Shown piece by piece: positions 12,923 to 27,600 of a stretch of 64,000 nt of DNA. A program made the position numbers and the translations under genes. How positions within the stretch are numbered: position 1 is the first letter of the stretch; each line of letters opens with the position of its first letter. Below the pieces are notes generated by a model. That model had not been told where the DNA came from. It worked only from the letters and a program-made list of their open reading frames with translations, and made no database searches. This DNA is from Rotaria macrura (taxonomy: Eukaryota; Rotifera; Eurotatoria; Philodinida; Philodinidae), in the NCBI GenBank assembly GCA_900239685.1, contig OENT01000714.1, positions 18,829 through 82,828 of the forward strand, given 5' to 3'.

Positions 12923-15408
12923 TTTATTGGTTTTTTTTTCTTGACATTCTACTCAACTCAATAAACTTATCAACAATTAACTTAATTGTTATAGTATTCG
13001 ATCATGAGAAGCGTTCGTCAGTTATGTAATACTATCAAGTTTCTAATGCATGGATGATTCCGATGAAAATCATTGAAAATGATGCAAGCTTGTCATAAAC
13101 ACTTTGATAGTAGTTTCATCGAATATTTAATAGTGTTCAATAGATATGTATCACATAACGTCAAAGGAAAAATTCCAAGCTTATTTAATGCTCACAGCAG
13201 AGAAAGGCATAACTCATGTTTAAATTAGAATACCAAATTGTATTAAAAGAGAACGAAAATTACGCTATACTACGCAACGCTTTTGTATCATAATCTGTAT
13301 TTGACTGCTTTTGAAAAGCTAAATATTAACAAACGAATCATAATCGGTTATTTAACTCAATGTTTATTTGTATTAAGCTAATGTCGTTGTTTCTCGTGCT
13401 CTTCTTATCCTGCAAATCTGTCTTATTAGACTTGAGATGTCTGACGCATGTAAGGCTTTTAACAGCCGTTGATATCGCAATGAAAAAACTAGACTGAGAT
13501 TTTACGCTCGATGCCGTACTTTCATCGTAAGATACTTATCAGAAAGATAAAAGAAACTACTTAGTGAATATAAAAAATAAGATTTCTTCGGAACTCTGTT
13601 CTGTCAATTAAATATTTAACTTGTTGTATAGAACTCTTTTGGATTCGCAAAGAATTTCGAATACGTGTATGTTTCAAGTGAGAATGGTTTGGCTCGACAT
13701 TGGTTCTCTGCCCACCATCAGGAATAGTACTAACTGAGATGAGACAATGCATACTTATAATACAACTCATACACAAAGGAAATAATAAATTAAGGAAAGA
13801 AAATTACGTCGATGAAAAATAACGAATGAATAGTGACAATTTAAAATCAAAAGAAGGAACACTCGTCAAGAAAAGGTAAGCAATAGTTCTATTCAAAATT
13901 TAGAAATAAAAATAACAAGATATGTTGGCAGCCGTTTATTGCTTGAAAATAATAATCATTTTTCGAAAATATCACGCGCTGCGCCGTGCCTATTAATTCA
14001 ATGAAGATAAAGAAGGGAAATAAGTTTTCTATTTCAGACCTCCAAGGTCTACCCTCATGAGCTATTTTAATAAAAACGCTACGTGTCAGTCTGTGAAGAT
14101 CCAGACGGTGGTTTCCTGTTAGTAGAGGGACACGAACTTCGAATGCAATGCTAAAACAAAATGTGAAAAATTTGTAGTATCGTTACGTCATATGAGCATA
14201 CTTTGCTTCATTGAACTCATCACTATTATCTCGCAATGAAGATATAAAAGAATTCAGAGCCCGTTTCTGCGACATTAACATACCCATCCATGTCGAAGAT
14301 ATATCCAGAAAAAATTTTCCGTAATGTTATCTTGGCAATTATTTTATTCTAGTTTGCTCAACACACTATAGTATTATAAGTTGACAATTTTACAAAAGCC
14401 TTGCTGCTACATCTTGACAAAATCCCATGATTGGAATATTTATCGCCGAGAATCATTTACTATGGAGATTTTAATTAAATAATCTATATAGTAGTTGTTC
14501 GATATCAGTTTACTGATTTTGTTTTCTACACGACATTTATATCTTAAGGAATTCAACGCTTCGCAAACAAACTGAATCTAATAATTAGATATGGATTAGA
14601 TTAAATTGACATGGTCAGACAATGATGTTCGAAATTTCTCCCTATGTAAAATCTATACTTAAATAAATAGTTCTCAAGAGACAAAATCATTTCGAATTGT
14701 ACAAAAACCAGAAATACGTTAGAATTTAATTATTTAGTCTCATTCTGTTTCTAAAATTGTATAGATTTCGTTTTTCACACACGCTTCCTTAAATTTTAAC
14801 GACTTTGAAATCGAACATCATCGCGGTTCTGATACACAACTGTCTTTTTTTCAAGATGAACATATATATATTGATTAATTCATTTTGTTTTACATTTATT
14901 CATCACCTCTTTCATATTGATCATTGGCATTCCGAGATCGATTTCAATAGTAAACGGATTCTTGCAGACAAGATAATATCGTTCGATACTTCTGTGACGT
15001 TTTTGCAAAGACACTCTAATGTACAATCGGAACGGAATCAATTTCTTTTACGAAAAGTAGTAAAAATTAATGCTTTCAAATAAAGAAATCTGAGTTTTTG
15101 TCACGCTTGGTCCTAGTGTGTATTATCCTACAACACAATGAACATTAAAACCGATATCCGTTGAATTAATGGAAATTCCAAAGTCATAATTTTCCGATGA
15201 TTCTATTACTCATCTTCTCTTTTAAAAATTGATCCAATCTATCTGTGCAAATGCAAATACAGTTTCACTATATATTCCATAAAGTTTATATTTATTTTTA
15301 AAAATATTAATAATAAAAAAAATAGACTTCTTCAAAATTAAATATTCTTAATAGACGAGAGAAAAACAAAATTTCACAATTTTAGTCAAGAAAACAAAGT
15401 TTATTCCC
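12923..15408. other. Intergenic region between tRNA and giant receptor gene
   Basis: No convincing coding sequence. A short stretch at about 13970-14160 is less AT-rich than its surroundings and contains a nested hairpin (CGTGTC 14082-14087 with GACACG 14129-14134, enclosing GTCTG/CAGAC). It is listed under findings. The rest is AT-rich without visible structure. Confidence 0.5.
15400..15405 (-). promoter_or_regulatory. Poly(A) signal of the giant receptor gene
   Basis: AATAAA on the minus strand begins only three bases after the TGA stop at 15411-15409. If it is used, the 3' UTR would be very short. Confidence 0.6.
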
Positions 15409-15671
15409 TCATGCCTCGGATACTGATGGTGGACGGTACGCAGGATTTGTAATCGGACCGACTGGTAATGACTCGAGTAATCGTGTGCTATCACCTATTT
15501 GTCTACAAACAAAGAAAAACAAGATCGAAATAATTATACAATAGAAATGAAATTAATATTGTTTTAATTCAAACCTCGCTCCACGTATTTTCGGTAAAAC
15601 ATAAATGTATCCAACAATAATTAAAGCAACAGCTGCAAGTGCACCAAATACTCCACCCAAGATACCACCCA
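15409..15671 (-). other. Membrane span and cytoplasmic tail of the giant receptor
   Basis: Two exons. The first ends at 15575 and encodes a Gly/Ala-rich hydrophobic span ([20 protein letters not shown]) followed by a stop-transfer segment ([12 protein letters not shown]). The last exon, 15502-15409, joins in frame and gives a tail of about 30 residues containing DSTRLL and ITNPAY, ending SVSEA before TGA. DSTRLL fits the acidic dileucine pattern [DE]xxxL[LI], and NPAY fits NPxY. Both are known clathrin-adaptor sorting signals. That they work as such here is inferred. Confidence 0.8.
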
Positions 15672-18600
15672 CTAGACAAATTTCAAAATAAATTAAGATA
15701 TTTGCTATATTTAAATTATAAAGAATTTCACTTACAATTGTTCTTCTTTGGTGGTTCTTTATTTTCACATCGTGGACCATTAAAACCAGGTTTACATCTA
15801 AAAGAAATTTTTTTGTTTTACGATGATAGCACATATACACATTTGGATCACTAATACATACTGGCACATTGGTTGACCAAGTTGTGTTGGCTTACAGATA
15901 CCACCATTTTGACAAATGTATTGAGCACACACTAATTTATGAGAATAGAAAGCGATTCATAGGAATCTTTGTTTCTCATTAGAAGAATCTTACCAGAAGC
16001 TGTCGTTGTTCTTGAACTAGTGGGAGTTGTAGCTGGTTGTTCTGTAGACGTTGATGTTGTAGATGTTGTTACTGTAGATGTTGTTGTTGTAGACGTTGTT
16101 GTTGGCGGACCTGTATAAGGCGATTCTGTAGATGTTGTTGTTGTAGACGTTGTTGTTGGCGGACCTGTATAAGGCGATTCTGTAGATGTTGTTGTGGATG
16201 TACTTGTGTATTGTGTTGTTGTCGGCGTTGTTGGTATCGTTCCATTGTACGTAATACATTGTGGTGTATATGTTATATCATCTATTGCCATGATTGCATC
16301 GCTATCAACACCGGTTCTAACACCAATAATGATCTATTCGAATGAAGTCGAAAAACAAATAGTATTTAGTCATTAAGTATGAAATGCTACTCTCTAATTT
16401 GATTACTTCAGTTGGTTGAGTTAAAATCGAAGTTAGTGAAACATCGATACGTTGCCATGAACATACTGTTGAATTCGTTAGACATGATTGGTAATTAGAA
16501 AATGGCAAAGATTGCATGTCATCTCCAATACTGTATCGATAGCCGACAAATAATTGTCCATTATTCGAAGATTTAAAGAAAATCCAAAATCGCATTGTGC
16601 ATCCAGGTTGTGGTGCTACTCCGAGATAGTTTGATACAGTTGCTAATGAATTGCTTGCTACTGTTGAATTGATACGCAATTGTAAATAATGACCCTAAGA
16701 AAAACAAAAAGAAATTGTTTACAAGTAAAATCAAGAATTTAAATTAGACGTTTTTCGACGTACAAGTTGACTAAGTGTTGTATGATCATATGGTGGTCGT
16801 CTATTGTATGGGAGTGCATTCGCACGGTATCTTTCCCATGCTAGTTCACTACCAACTGACGATTCCCATAAGCAATAATTTGTTTCAAAATCACATCTAA
16901 ATAAAATAAAGATTCATTCTTTTCATATATCTTTTCTCTCTAATTTTTCTTACCCCTTGTATTCGTAGCATGTACTATAATCTTCATCGCTACCATCACA
17001 ACAGTCTAATTCGTAATCACATTTACTAGATTGCAGTATACAATGTTTGCTTTGACATGTAAATGTATTTGGATCTCCGATTGTTTGTGCGCATGTGGGT
17101 AGCGGAGATGGTTCATAACATTGATCAAAGCGGAAATCATCCAAGGCTATATCTCCTGTAAATGATGTGCCACATACACCTTCCACAATAATATTAAATT
17201 CTGATGCACATTTTGGTAAGTAAGCTATTCCCTGTAGCCATGCATCACCTTGATTGCCATTTAATGACCATATTAATGTATCGATACTACCAGCACGTAT
17301 ATAAATGTTTAATGTATTAATTGAATTACCAAACATATGATACCTAGAAAAATTAGTTATCCTTAGTAAAACGAAAAAAAGAACAAAATAAAGTAGGTTT
17401 CAATATTACCAGAATGTGAACATGCAAGTTTTGGATGATTTTCGATAGAGTGGACTAATAAGACGAGCACGATCACCAAATACACATTCACTAGTTTCCA
17501 GATAGACGTATGTTCCATTAATACTATGTGTCGTATGATCTACGAAGAAAAAATAAATATATATGCTGTGAACATGATTTTTATTTGAAATGCAAAAGAA
17601 GCTGATTTACCAGTGCTTGGACCTGTGCCAGTTGATGTTGTTCTACCACTACCGAAACTCCATTTGAGATTCTGCTTTCGATCAAATATCCAAGAACAGG
17701 ATGAATTCTGTTCAAATGTACATGTTTGTGGGCATGATAATTCATCGGTTTGATCTGTACATTCAATGTTAAAATTGCAGAACTGATCTTTTGGTATACA
17801 TTGGCGAGTATTTTGTAAACAATGAGAATGTGTTGAATTACAGTATGGACTTTGTGTTGTAGAATACACAAATGGTGGTAACGTAAATGTTGTTTGTAAT
17901 TGACAACCTGGTGTGAATGTTGTATCGTCAACACCAATGTCACCTGTAAATAATGAAATTTGAAAATCAACCATAAATAAATAAAAATTTCTTTTCATGT
18001 AAACTACCTTCGTTGCCACCACCACGTACACCTTCAATGAGTACTTGAAATGGTTCTTTAACATTGAGAGTGACTTTAGCACGAAGCCATTCATCTCCCT
18101 TTTCACCATTTTGATTCCAAACTAATTTCAATGGACCACCAATAAACGTACGTGTATATATATTTAATGCTCCGACATCGAAACCATACATATGATACCA
18201 AAATCGAAATTGACATTCGTCTGCAATTGTTGGAGCAAATACTGGACTGAATACACGAGCTGTATCATTTCGTTTACGCGGTGCACTTGTTTCAAGAAAT
18301 AGAAAATGTCCTTGCGATGTGCCTAGATTGATTGAAATGAAAATTATTTACGTTCAACAAGAAAATTTCTATCTACCTAATGTATGATCACGATCCGGAC
18401 CGTACAGTTGCCAGAATATATCATACCAATCTAAATTATTAACTTGATCACCACGTATACGTAGCCATCTAAAATCTGCATCCTCATCATGTGACCACGA
18501 ACAGAGTTGTTCTGCATTGTTTTCAAAGTTACACATTTGAACATAACGATCACAATAATTTTCATCTGTACTATCACCACAATCATCACTGTAGTCACAT

Positions 18601-21600
18601 AGCTAGAAAAAGAAGAAACGTAGATGTGTTGAATTACAATGTGTACTCATGTGCAACAATAAAAATTTCAATTACATTATCTTGATGAATACAGTTTCCA
18701 TTTGAACAATTGAATGGATCTGTAAAACCTTCACAATGACCAACGGTGCTTGTACCACATTCAACAAATTTAAAATCATCAATAGATATATCAGATGTTG
18801 TTACTGAGCCAACATGTGTTGAAATAAACACAAGTCGAAAACCAAGACGTCTTCGACCAACACTAACACTAACAGGTGTCCATGTACGAGCAACCGATGT
18901 TCGTGGGTCAGTCCAAAGCTTTGTCGTTAATTTCGCATCATCTTCAAGATAAAGTGCCAATGTACCGTCTCTATCACGATTACGATATAAGCCAAATGTA
19001 ACACGACATGATGCTGCAGCTGATGCTATGCGTTCAGAAACTAGTCGACTATTGCCAGCAAATGATCCGGAACCACCAGCAACTGTCATAACGAAACCTC
19101 TTGTCGTATCTAAAGACAAATATATATATATATATATATAGTATATACATTTATATGTACAGAAATTTATATAAAATAGAACAGCAATCATAAGCGTTTT
19201 TTATCTAGTTTACTTGTTGTCATATCACCAGGCATGGATAGAATCGATGATGCATTACGTCTTGCCCAAACATAATATCCTGTACTGTCATCTTGCCAAC
19301 CGCAAGTTGATGTTTCAAAATCACATTCACCACAATTAAGTTCATCTTCGCTTTGTGAACAATCCGGTACAAAATTACAGCGCTAGTTATATAGATACAC
19401 ATGTATAATTTGCGTTAGTGAGTTTTTTTAATTTTCTTAAATAAAACGAATGCTTACCTTGTCTTTACCCTTACATGTGCCATCATTACATGTATATGAA
19501 CATGGTGTAGGTGTTGTGATTGTTCCATTAGGTCGACTTGTTGTACCATACGGTAAAAATGCATTTGAATTGTTACATTGAGATGAAAAAGATATATCAT
19601 CTAAAGCAATAATACCACCACCACCATCTATACTTTTAACTTCAATCAATAATTCAAATAAAGATCCTGTCGGTAATAATAATTCTTGTCGTTCCCAATA
19701 ATCACCAAGTATTTTCGATAATGACCAGATATGTGTTGTTAATCCAGCTGTTTGATTTCGAACCATAAATGTTAACTGACCAGGATTTGTTGCACTATTC
19801 ATATAATAATAGAATCGTACTTTACAACCATTGGATGGAATAAATGCTGATGATTTAATATAACCTAGACGATTCGGTGCTTGACCAAGTGTATTTACAT
19901 AGATGAAAGAACCAGCGGGACTATTTAATGTATGATCTCTTTCAGGTGCATACGCAGTTGTTAATTTGTAAGCATTTATACGCTCGAATGGAAGTTCTTG
20001 ATCAAATAGGACAGAAAATCTGCATAAATTTGTTTCGAAATTACAACTAAAATAAAAGAATATATATATAGAGATAAATATAAATATTGTTTTCTTGTTA
20101 TTTAATCATTTACCCCTGTATGACACTTGGTCTTGAACAAATTGGTGGATTTTCATCACTATTGTCACCACAATCATCTGTATAGTCACATAAACGATTT
20201 TGATCAATACAACCACCACGATTACATTGAAATTGATTGGTGGTACATGCTTCTGTTTCATTATTAATTATAGGTAGATTACAACCAATCCATTGAATAT
20301 CATCGATGGCTATATCGGCTAATGATGATGCTGTTTTTCTAGCATCAAAGCGAATTCGAAATGAACGATATAATCGACCAATTTTAACAACAGCTTTGTG
20401 CCATCGATTAGTTTGACTACCTTCTATAGACCATAAACGACTTCTTTCTAAACCTTGCATAAGTAAAACTTCAAGACGGCCAACATTTGTTCCTGACATA
20501 TGATAATAGAATGTTAATTCACATGTGGCTGACGATTGTTGAAGAAACGGTGAAACTAAATGTGCTTGTTCATCAATTGTACCGTTATTAGCTGATACAA
20601 TCATATAGTAGCCAAGACCTGATAATGTTGTTTGATCAAAAGATGGTCCAGAATTAGTACCGGGTATTGAAAGACCTGCACGTTGTCGTCGCCATTTATA
20701 TGCACCTGCTGATGGATCGGTATAACTACATTGACCACTTTCAAATGTACAATCATAACCACATAAACGTTCGTCATCACCATTGATACAGTCCTTATTA
20801 AAATCACACATTTGACTTGTTGGTATGCACTGTCTTGGACCAGTTAATGTATCACATTGAATTGAACAATTACTTGGTAATGCTGGACATGATCCATGTA
20901 TAAGTTCGAAATCATCGAACATTAAACGACCAACACCATTTATACTCTGTGCTTCAAATAATAAACGATAGACATTCGATGTTTGATTTAGTAATGGATT
21001 GAGTACAATTTGATTTATTTTCCAAGTAGTCATAAAATCTTGACTCTCATGTTTAACTAATTGAAAGCGTGCACTCATATTGGCAAATGTTTGTCTATTG
21101 ATGGTTATTGAACCTTGACCATCACCATAACGTCCATAATAATATTGAAAACAATATTGTGCAGTATTATCTAAATCAGGCGATACAAGTACAGCACGAC
21201 TTGATGGTATAGTTGTTGATGTCATATCAAATGCCAGATATGTTCCGAATATCGTTCCCAATGTATTATCACTTACGTCACCACGTATTCGTATCCAATC
21301 CATATTACGATCTTTTTCAGCATTTTTATATGTACACATGCCTTGTTCAAAATCACAATTACCTACTGATGCACATGGTCGTTCTTTAACATGAACATCA
21401 TCAACAGCAATATCCTAAGAAAAGTTTCATTTTAAAATAAAATAAAATAATAAAAAGACATATTCGATGAAAAACAGACACTTACTCCTGAAAAACTTTT
21501 TCCTACAACACCTTCGAATATAATATTGTACGGTCTTGATGGTACGATATTTACTTCCATAATATGCCATTCATCGAAACGATTACCTTGTGAACTAAAT

Positions 21601-24600
21601 ATTTTCAATGGATTTAATGAGCCACCAATATCACGTTTATAGACATTGAATGCACCAATATCCGCTCCGAATTGGTGATAATAAAATTGCAAGCAATTAT
21701 ATTGATTTGATACAGGATATGTTGGACTAATTAAACGAGCTATGTCACCAGGTCTACGTGGAGCACTTGTTTCAATGTACATATAGTAACCTGACAAAGA
21801 AAGTGAAAATAAAATAGAGCAAAATTCAAGTATTGATCGAATTGACAGCTTTTTATAATATTTTTCTCTCTACCTTCTGATGTAAACGTTGTATGATCAT
21901 AGAGTGGGCCAGTATCCAGACTATCTGTTCGACCTCGATGACGTGTCCAATTAAAGTTACCCGAAGAATCGTAGACATATCCACATATATCAGATGATTC
22001 AAAATCACAAAATCTTTGTGTTGGACATGGACCTGAAAAGGAATCATCATATTTTTTTTTAGTTTTCATCCTCTAGAACATACCCTCATTTGTTGTGATA
22101 TCATCAATAGCTATATTATCCGAATCAGAAAGTTTATTAGTAGCCACACCTTCGAGTATAAAATGAAAGTTGCCGGATGTTTGTCGATAAATTACAGCTT
22201 CACGCCAATCAATATCAAAATTTGATCGTATACTATAAACTATGGTTGCATTTTGATTAGATGGAGATCGCTGTAATAAGTTCAATTTCCCTTGTTGTGA
22301 ACCAGAGACACGATACCAAAATCGAAGACATAGACCACGATTTGTTACTGTTGTCATTGTACTAACTAACCGTGCTGTTTGATTGCTCTTCAGAGAAGAT
22401 GTATCAAGAAACCAACCATTTTCGTTTTGTAATGTATGATCTATGTAAAATGAATACGTAGATATTTTGAATAAAATAATTAACTTTCTTTTTAATTACC
22501 GAATTGAGCACCGTTTCCTAAACCTTGACGTCGTGACCAATTACCAGATGCTGCTAGATCATATGTCCATAGACATGTATTTATTTCAAAACTACACGAT
22601 AATGGCGTATATCGACCGAGTGTTGTTACTACAGTTGTCGTTGTCGTTGTTGTCGGAACTGTGCAATGCGAATTCGGTAGTACAAGGAGATCATCAATAG
22701 CTATATCACCAAGAAAACTTCCCCCATGTGTACCTATTGAAAGATGATAATTAAAATAGTAACGCTTTTTTGTATTTAATCTTTTTCCTTTGTACCTTCG
22801 ACAATGAAAGTAAATTCTCCTCTCATGTTGACATTGACGGCTCCCATTCGCCATAAATTACCATGATTACCACTCAAACTAATAATAGCATAGAAACATA
22901 TTTCATAAATGAAAATGCAAACCAACACACAAGTCTCTATACAATATCGAAGTATCCACTTACGTCCATTCAAGTTGTGGTGCCAATGATCCAACACGTG
23001 TATATACATTTAATGAACCGATATCTATTCCATAGAGATGATACCAAAACGCGAAACAATGTACACCGGGATTGTAATGTTCCGAAATGAGCCATGCTTT
23101 TGCTGCTTTGTTAAATACACTACTTGCTTCAATATACAAATACATGCCACTAGGTGTTCCCGAGGTATGATCAACAGTTGGACCAGTTCCAAGACTTGGT
23201 GTTGAACCAGAATTACGCAACCAATCGAAATCATCAACTAGACCATTTTGTCCATTAATCCAGCTGCAAAGATCTTCTTCGAATGTGCAAACTTCTGTAC
23301 CAGGACATTCACCTTCGATATTCGATATATCATCAATAGCCATATCTAGATGAATCATATAAGGAATGAGATTACATGTTTAGCAAAACAAAAACGCAAG
23401 AGCTTCTCACCTCCATTTGTTGCTGAGCCAACAATACCAATAAAAAGAATTCGGTATGTGCTCTGACCGAGTATGGGTGGAACGGTAATACGTGTTTGAC
23501 GCCATATATTATCTAAAGATAACATGATATTATTGAAATGATATTTGATGTGAGAAACAAGACTGAATAATTATTTTACCTTGATCATTTGATTTTGTCC
23601 ATAATGTCCTAGATGGACCTGTTTTAGGTACTTGTTTTATTTGTAATGTACCTTGCCCAAATCCATACAAATGATACCACATACGTAAACATCTTGGTTG
23701 ACCACCTGTGTAACTTGGAGACAAGAGATGAGCTTCATCGCCCAATACACGATCAGTTGTATTGACAAAAAGGAAGTGTCCCGTGGCTGATAATAATGTA
23801 TGATCTAAAATAGTTTTTGCAATTTAATAAAATACTTGTATCTCTTGCTTCTTTATCTATAAAAAAATCAATACGAACCAACATTAGGTGTACCGCTCGG
23901 TGTTGAACCGTTTCGACCACGTGACCATTGAAAATGACCATCAGTACCTTGTTCCCAACCTTCGCATAGTCCATGCTCAAACGTGCATACATCTGATGGC
24001 GGGCAGTTGCCAACATTCAGTAAGATGTCATCGAGAGCTATGTCACCAGCAAAACTTTGTCCGACTAAATAAATCAAGGATTTTTATTTTTATCTTTAAC
24101 TAATGTAATGAATAAGCTTACCAATGCCTTCGAATATAACTTTATACGAGAGTGTACTTTGAAAATCGACTTCTCCTTTTCGCCAAGTATTTCCTTGCGA
24201 ACCATTACGTGTAAATATCGATAAATTTGAAATCGATGTTTGTAACAGGACATTTAATGTACCAATATCAGCTCCATACCTAATTGTCACAAACAAGAAG
24301 AAATTAATAATCGCATGAAAATATACACAACTTATTCTTACATGTGATAATAGAAAACAAGACAACTTGATGTTGTTGGTGGTGCTGGTGGACTTGCAAG
24401 CCAAGCTCGATCACCTGCTTTTTGTGGATAACTAGCTTCAATATAAACATAATAGCCTGAACCTGTTGTGTGATCACCAGGCGGGCCAGTATCTTCCGTG
24501 AGAGTTTTTGATGATGCTCTTGTCCAATTAAAAGTAGCTAAGTTACTTGTTTGCCATGAACAGAAATCAGTTTCAAAATCACAATCAAGTAATGTGCGTG

Positions 24601-27600
24601 ATCGATTTGCGCTACATTGTGAAAATGATATATCATCAATGGCAACATCATCTGTCCAAGCTCCATTAAAATTCAAATTAGGTTCAAGTTCAAAAAATAA
24701 TCTCCATCCTGCTGGATTAGCACCGAGATTCACAGTAGCTCGATTCCAGCGATTAGCTGGTGCACTCGATTGTGACCAAAGTGCAACGTTGCTTCCCGAT
24801 GAAAATAATTCTAATGTACCTGTACTATTACCAACAAGCCAATAATAAAATATCATTTGACATTCGGCACCTGATGCAGGTAATGATGGACTACGTAATT
24901 CGGCGAGATCAAAGAAATCACCCATATCACCAGCAACATGTATGTACCTAAACGGATAGAAAATAATTAGATGATCTCTCTTTTCTTGGTGGAAAACACA
25001 TGATTATGAATACCATCCTGATGGATTGTTTAGTGTATGATCAAAACCAGGTGCTTTTGGTGAACTAGCGACAGCAGAACTTGCTTGCATTCGAGACCAC
25101 GAATAGAAGCTCCATGATATATCTTCCCAGCCGCAATCGTCTATGAAAAGAAAATAGATCATTGTCAATGATTTCTTTATCACATGTAAACAAACCTTTT
25201 TCAAAGTTACATGGACCACATCGATCCTATAAGAAATAAATATGAATATAAAAATAGAAGAATTGTCATGTTTTGTTTTTCTTTCATACTTCATCAGATG
25301 CATCAGGGCAATCGGCGGCAAAGTCGCAAATCTAATATAATTTCATATTGTCATGTATATAAGATTTATTCATAAAAAAAGAATCGTCTTTTAGAAAAGA
25401 AAATTATTTACCCTATCTTTGTCAATACATATGTCGGTTCCAACACAACGAATTTGTTCAGCTACCGGACATGGTTGTGGTGCTGCTGTTGATGTTGTAA
25501 TTGTTGTTGCAGGCAATTGTAATGATGTATAAGCTTCACACTCGGGTGTAAATACTGTATCATCAAGACCGATATCACTTAAGAAACTTGTTCCTACAAC
25601 ACCTTCGATCAATACTTGAAACGGTATTGTATAATTCAATTTCAATTCATGTCGAATCCATACATTGCCTCGTTGACCTAAATAATATAATCATATAATC
25701 AAGAATGTATTTGACAAAGAAAAAGAAGATTCTATTTTTATAGTTTTACCTGAGACGCCATAGAGTTGTTGTAATGGACCATTGGAAAAAAATCTTACAT
25801 GTACATTTAATTGACCCATGCCTTCGCCTAACATATGATAATAAAATATCATACGACATAGGTCTGTTTTCGGTTGGAATGTTCGACTTATTAAACGCGC
25901 TTTATGTCCTGGTAATTGTGGATATGATGCTTCGATAAAAGCATATTGACCTGTAGCAAAACCAGTTGTATGATCACGATTAGGCTAAAATGCAACAACT
26001 TCATTATATTCAGTGAATAATAGAAGATAATTAAATCATACGCCTGTTTCATCAGATGGTGATGCTCCTTGAATTAATGTCCATTTGAATTCTGTTGTAT
26101 TATCATGTGTCCAATCACAGAATGATATGTCAAATGTACATGTCTGATATGATGCGCAATAACGAATCGATTCATCTGAATGATCACCACAGTCGTCCGT
26201 CATATCACACATTCGAGCTTTTGCTATACATGAACCACGTGTACATTGAAATCGATCTGCTGCTTGACATAGTGCTGGATTGACGATGGGTGGTAAATGA
26301 CAATGAAGTATTTTTGTATCATCGATAGCGACCCATCCCCATAATGCCGAACGTCTTGAATCAAAGGATATTTGAAATGGTACATCCACACGACCAATTT
26401 CAACTGTTACTTTCGTCCAATTTGTCATTGATTGATAATGAAATCGTTCTAATACGGCTCGTTCAATTTCATTACCAGTTAATAATGTAATGTTTAGTTG
26501 ATTAGCTGCCACGCCACTTATGTACAACCAGAACTCCAGAGCACATGTTGAACTTGCTTCACGAAGAACGGGTGTTATTAAACGTGCTGGTGCATTGAAC
26601 ACAGTTCCATTGCCTGGTTTTACGTACATATAGTAGCCAGTAGCTGTGTATGTTGTATGATCGAATGATGGTCGTTGATTTGAACCGATTGATGTTCCAT
26701 TTGAATCACGTTGCCACATAAGTGCACCTCTACTAACATCACTCCAACCACATAATGAATTCGTTGTACCTTCAAATGTACAATTGCCACATGAACGTTC
26801 ATCATCACCACCATTACAATCAACAATGAAGTCGCAAACCTAAAAATTGTTTTTAAATTATCGTTTCAACATATGTCACTTGAATTTAGGTTTTTAAATA
26901 AAATTACTTTTGATTTTGGTATTAATGTTCCATCGAGACATTGATACATATTTTGAGGTGGTGTTGTTGACAGACAATTTGCTGATCGTGTACTTAAATC
27001 ATCAATAGCCAAATCTAAAAAGGAAATTCTCATGAAAGTTAGAAAGAACACATATGACTTGAGGAGGGAGCTTTCAATGCCATGTTCATTACATACCACC
27101 AACTTTTGATCCTACAACAGCTTCATAAACGATTGTAAATCGATTCGATCCATATACGGTCATATTCGGTCGCACAGTAATTTCTTTTAATACCCAAAAT
27201 GATCCATGAATTTCATCGGTCGACCAAATCAAATTGTAAGTATCGGTACGTGGATCACGTATGTAAACATTTAATTGTGCACCAACAGTATTGTTAAGAT
27301 AATACCAAAATGATATACATCGTATATCAACAAGCATAAGTTCAGATTCTATTCGAGCTTTTTTACCTGCAATTGTTTGTCGGCGATCCATCAATAAGTA
27401 AAATCCTGAATAAAAACAATATAAAAAGCATCTAAGTTTCACTATTCAATCCCGATTGTTTTAAATCGAACCTCCTCGACTATTCGTCGTATGGTCAAGT
27501 ACTGGTGCATTAAACAATTCAATATTGTACGATGTTCGTTTCCAATCAAAATCAGCTTTCAGATTTTGAAAACCACATAAACCTTTTTCAAAATCACATG

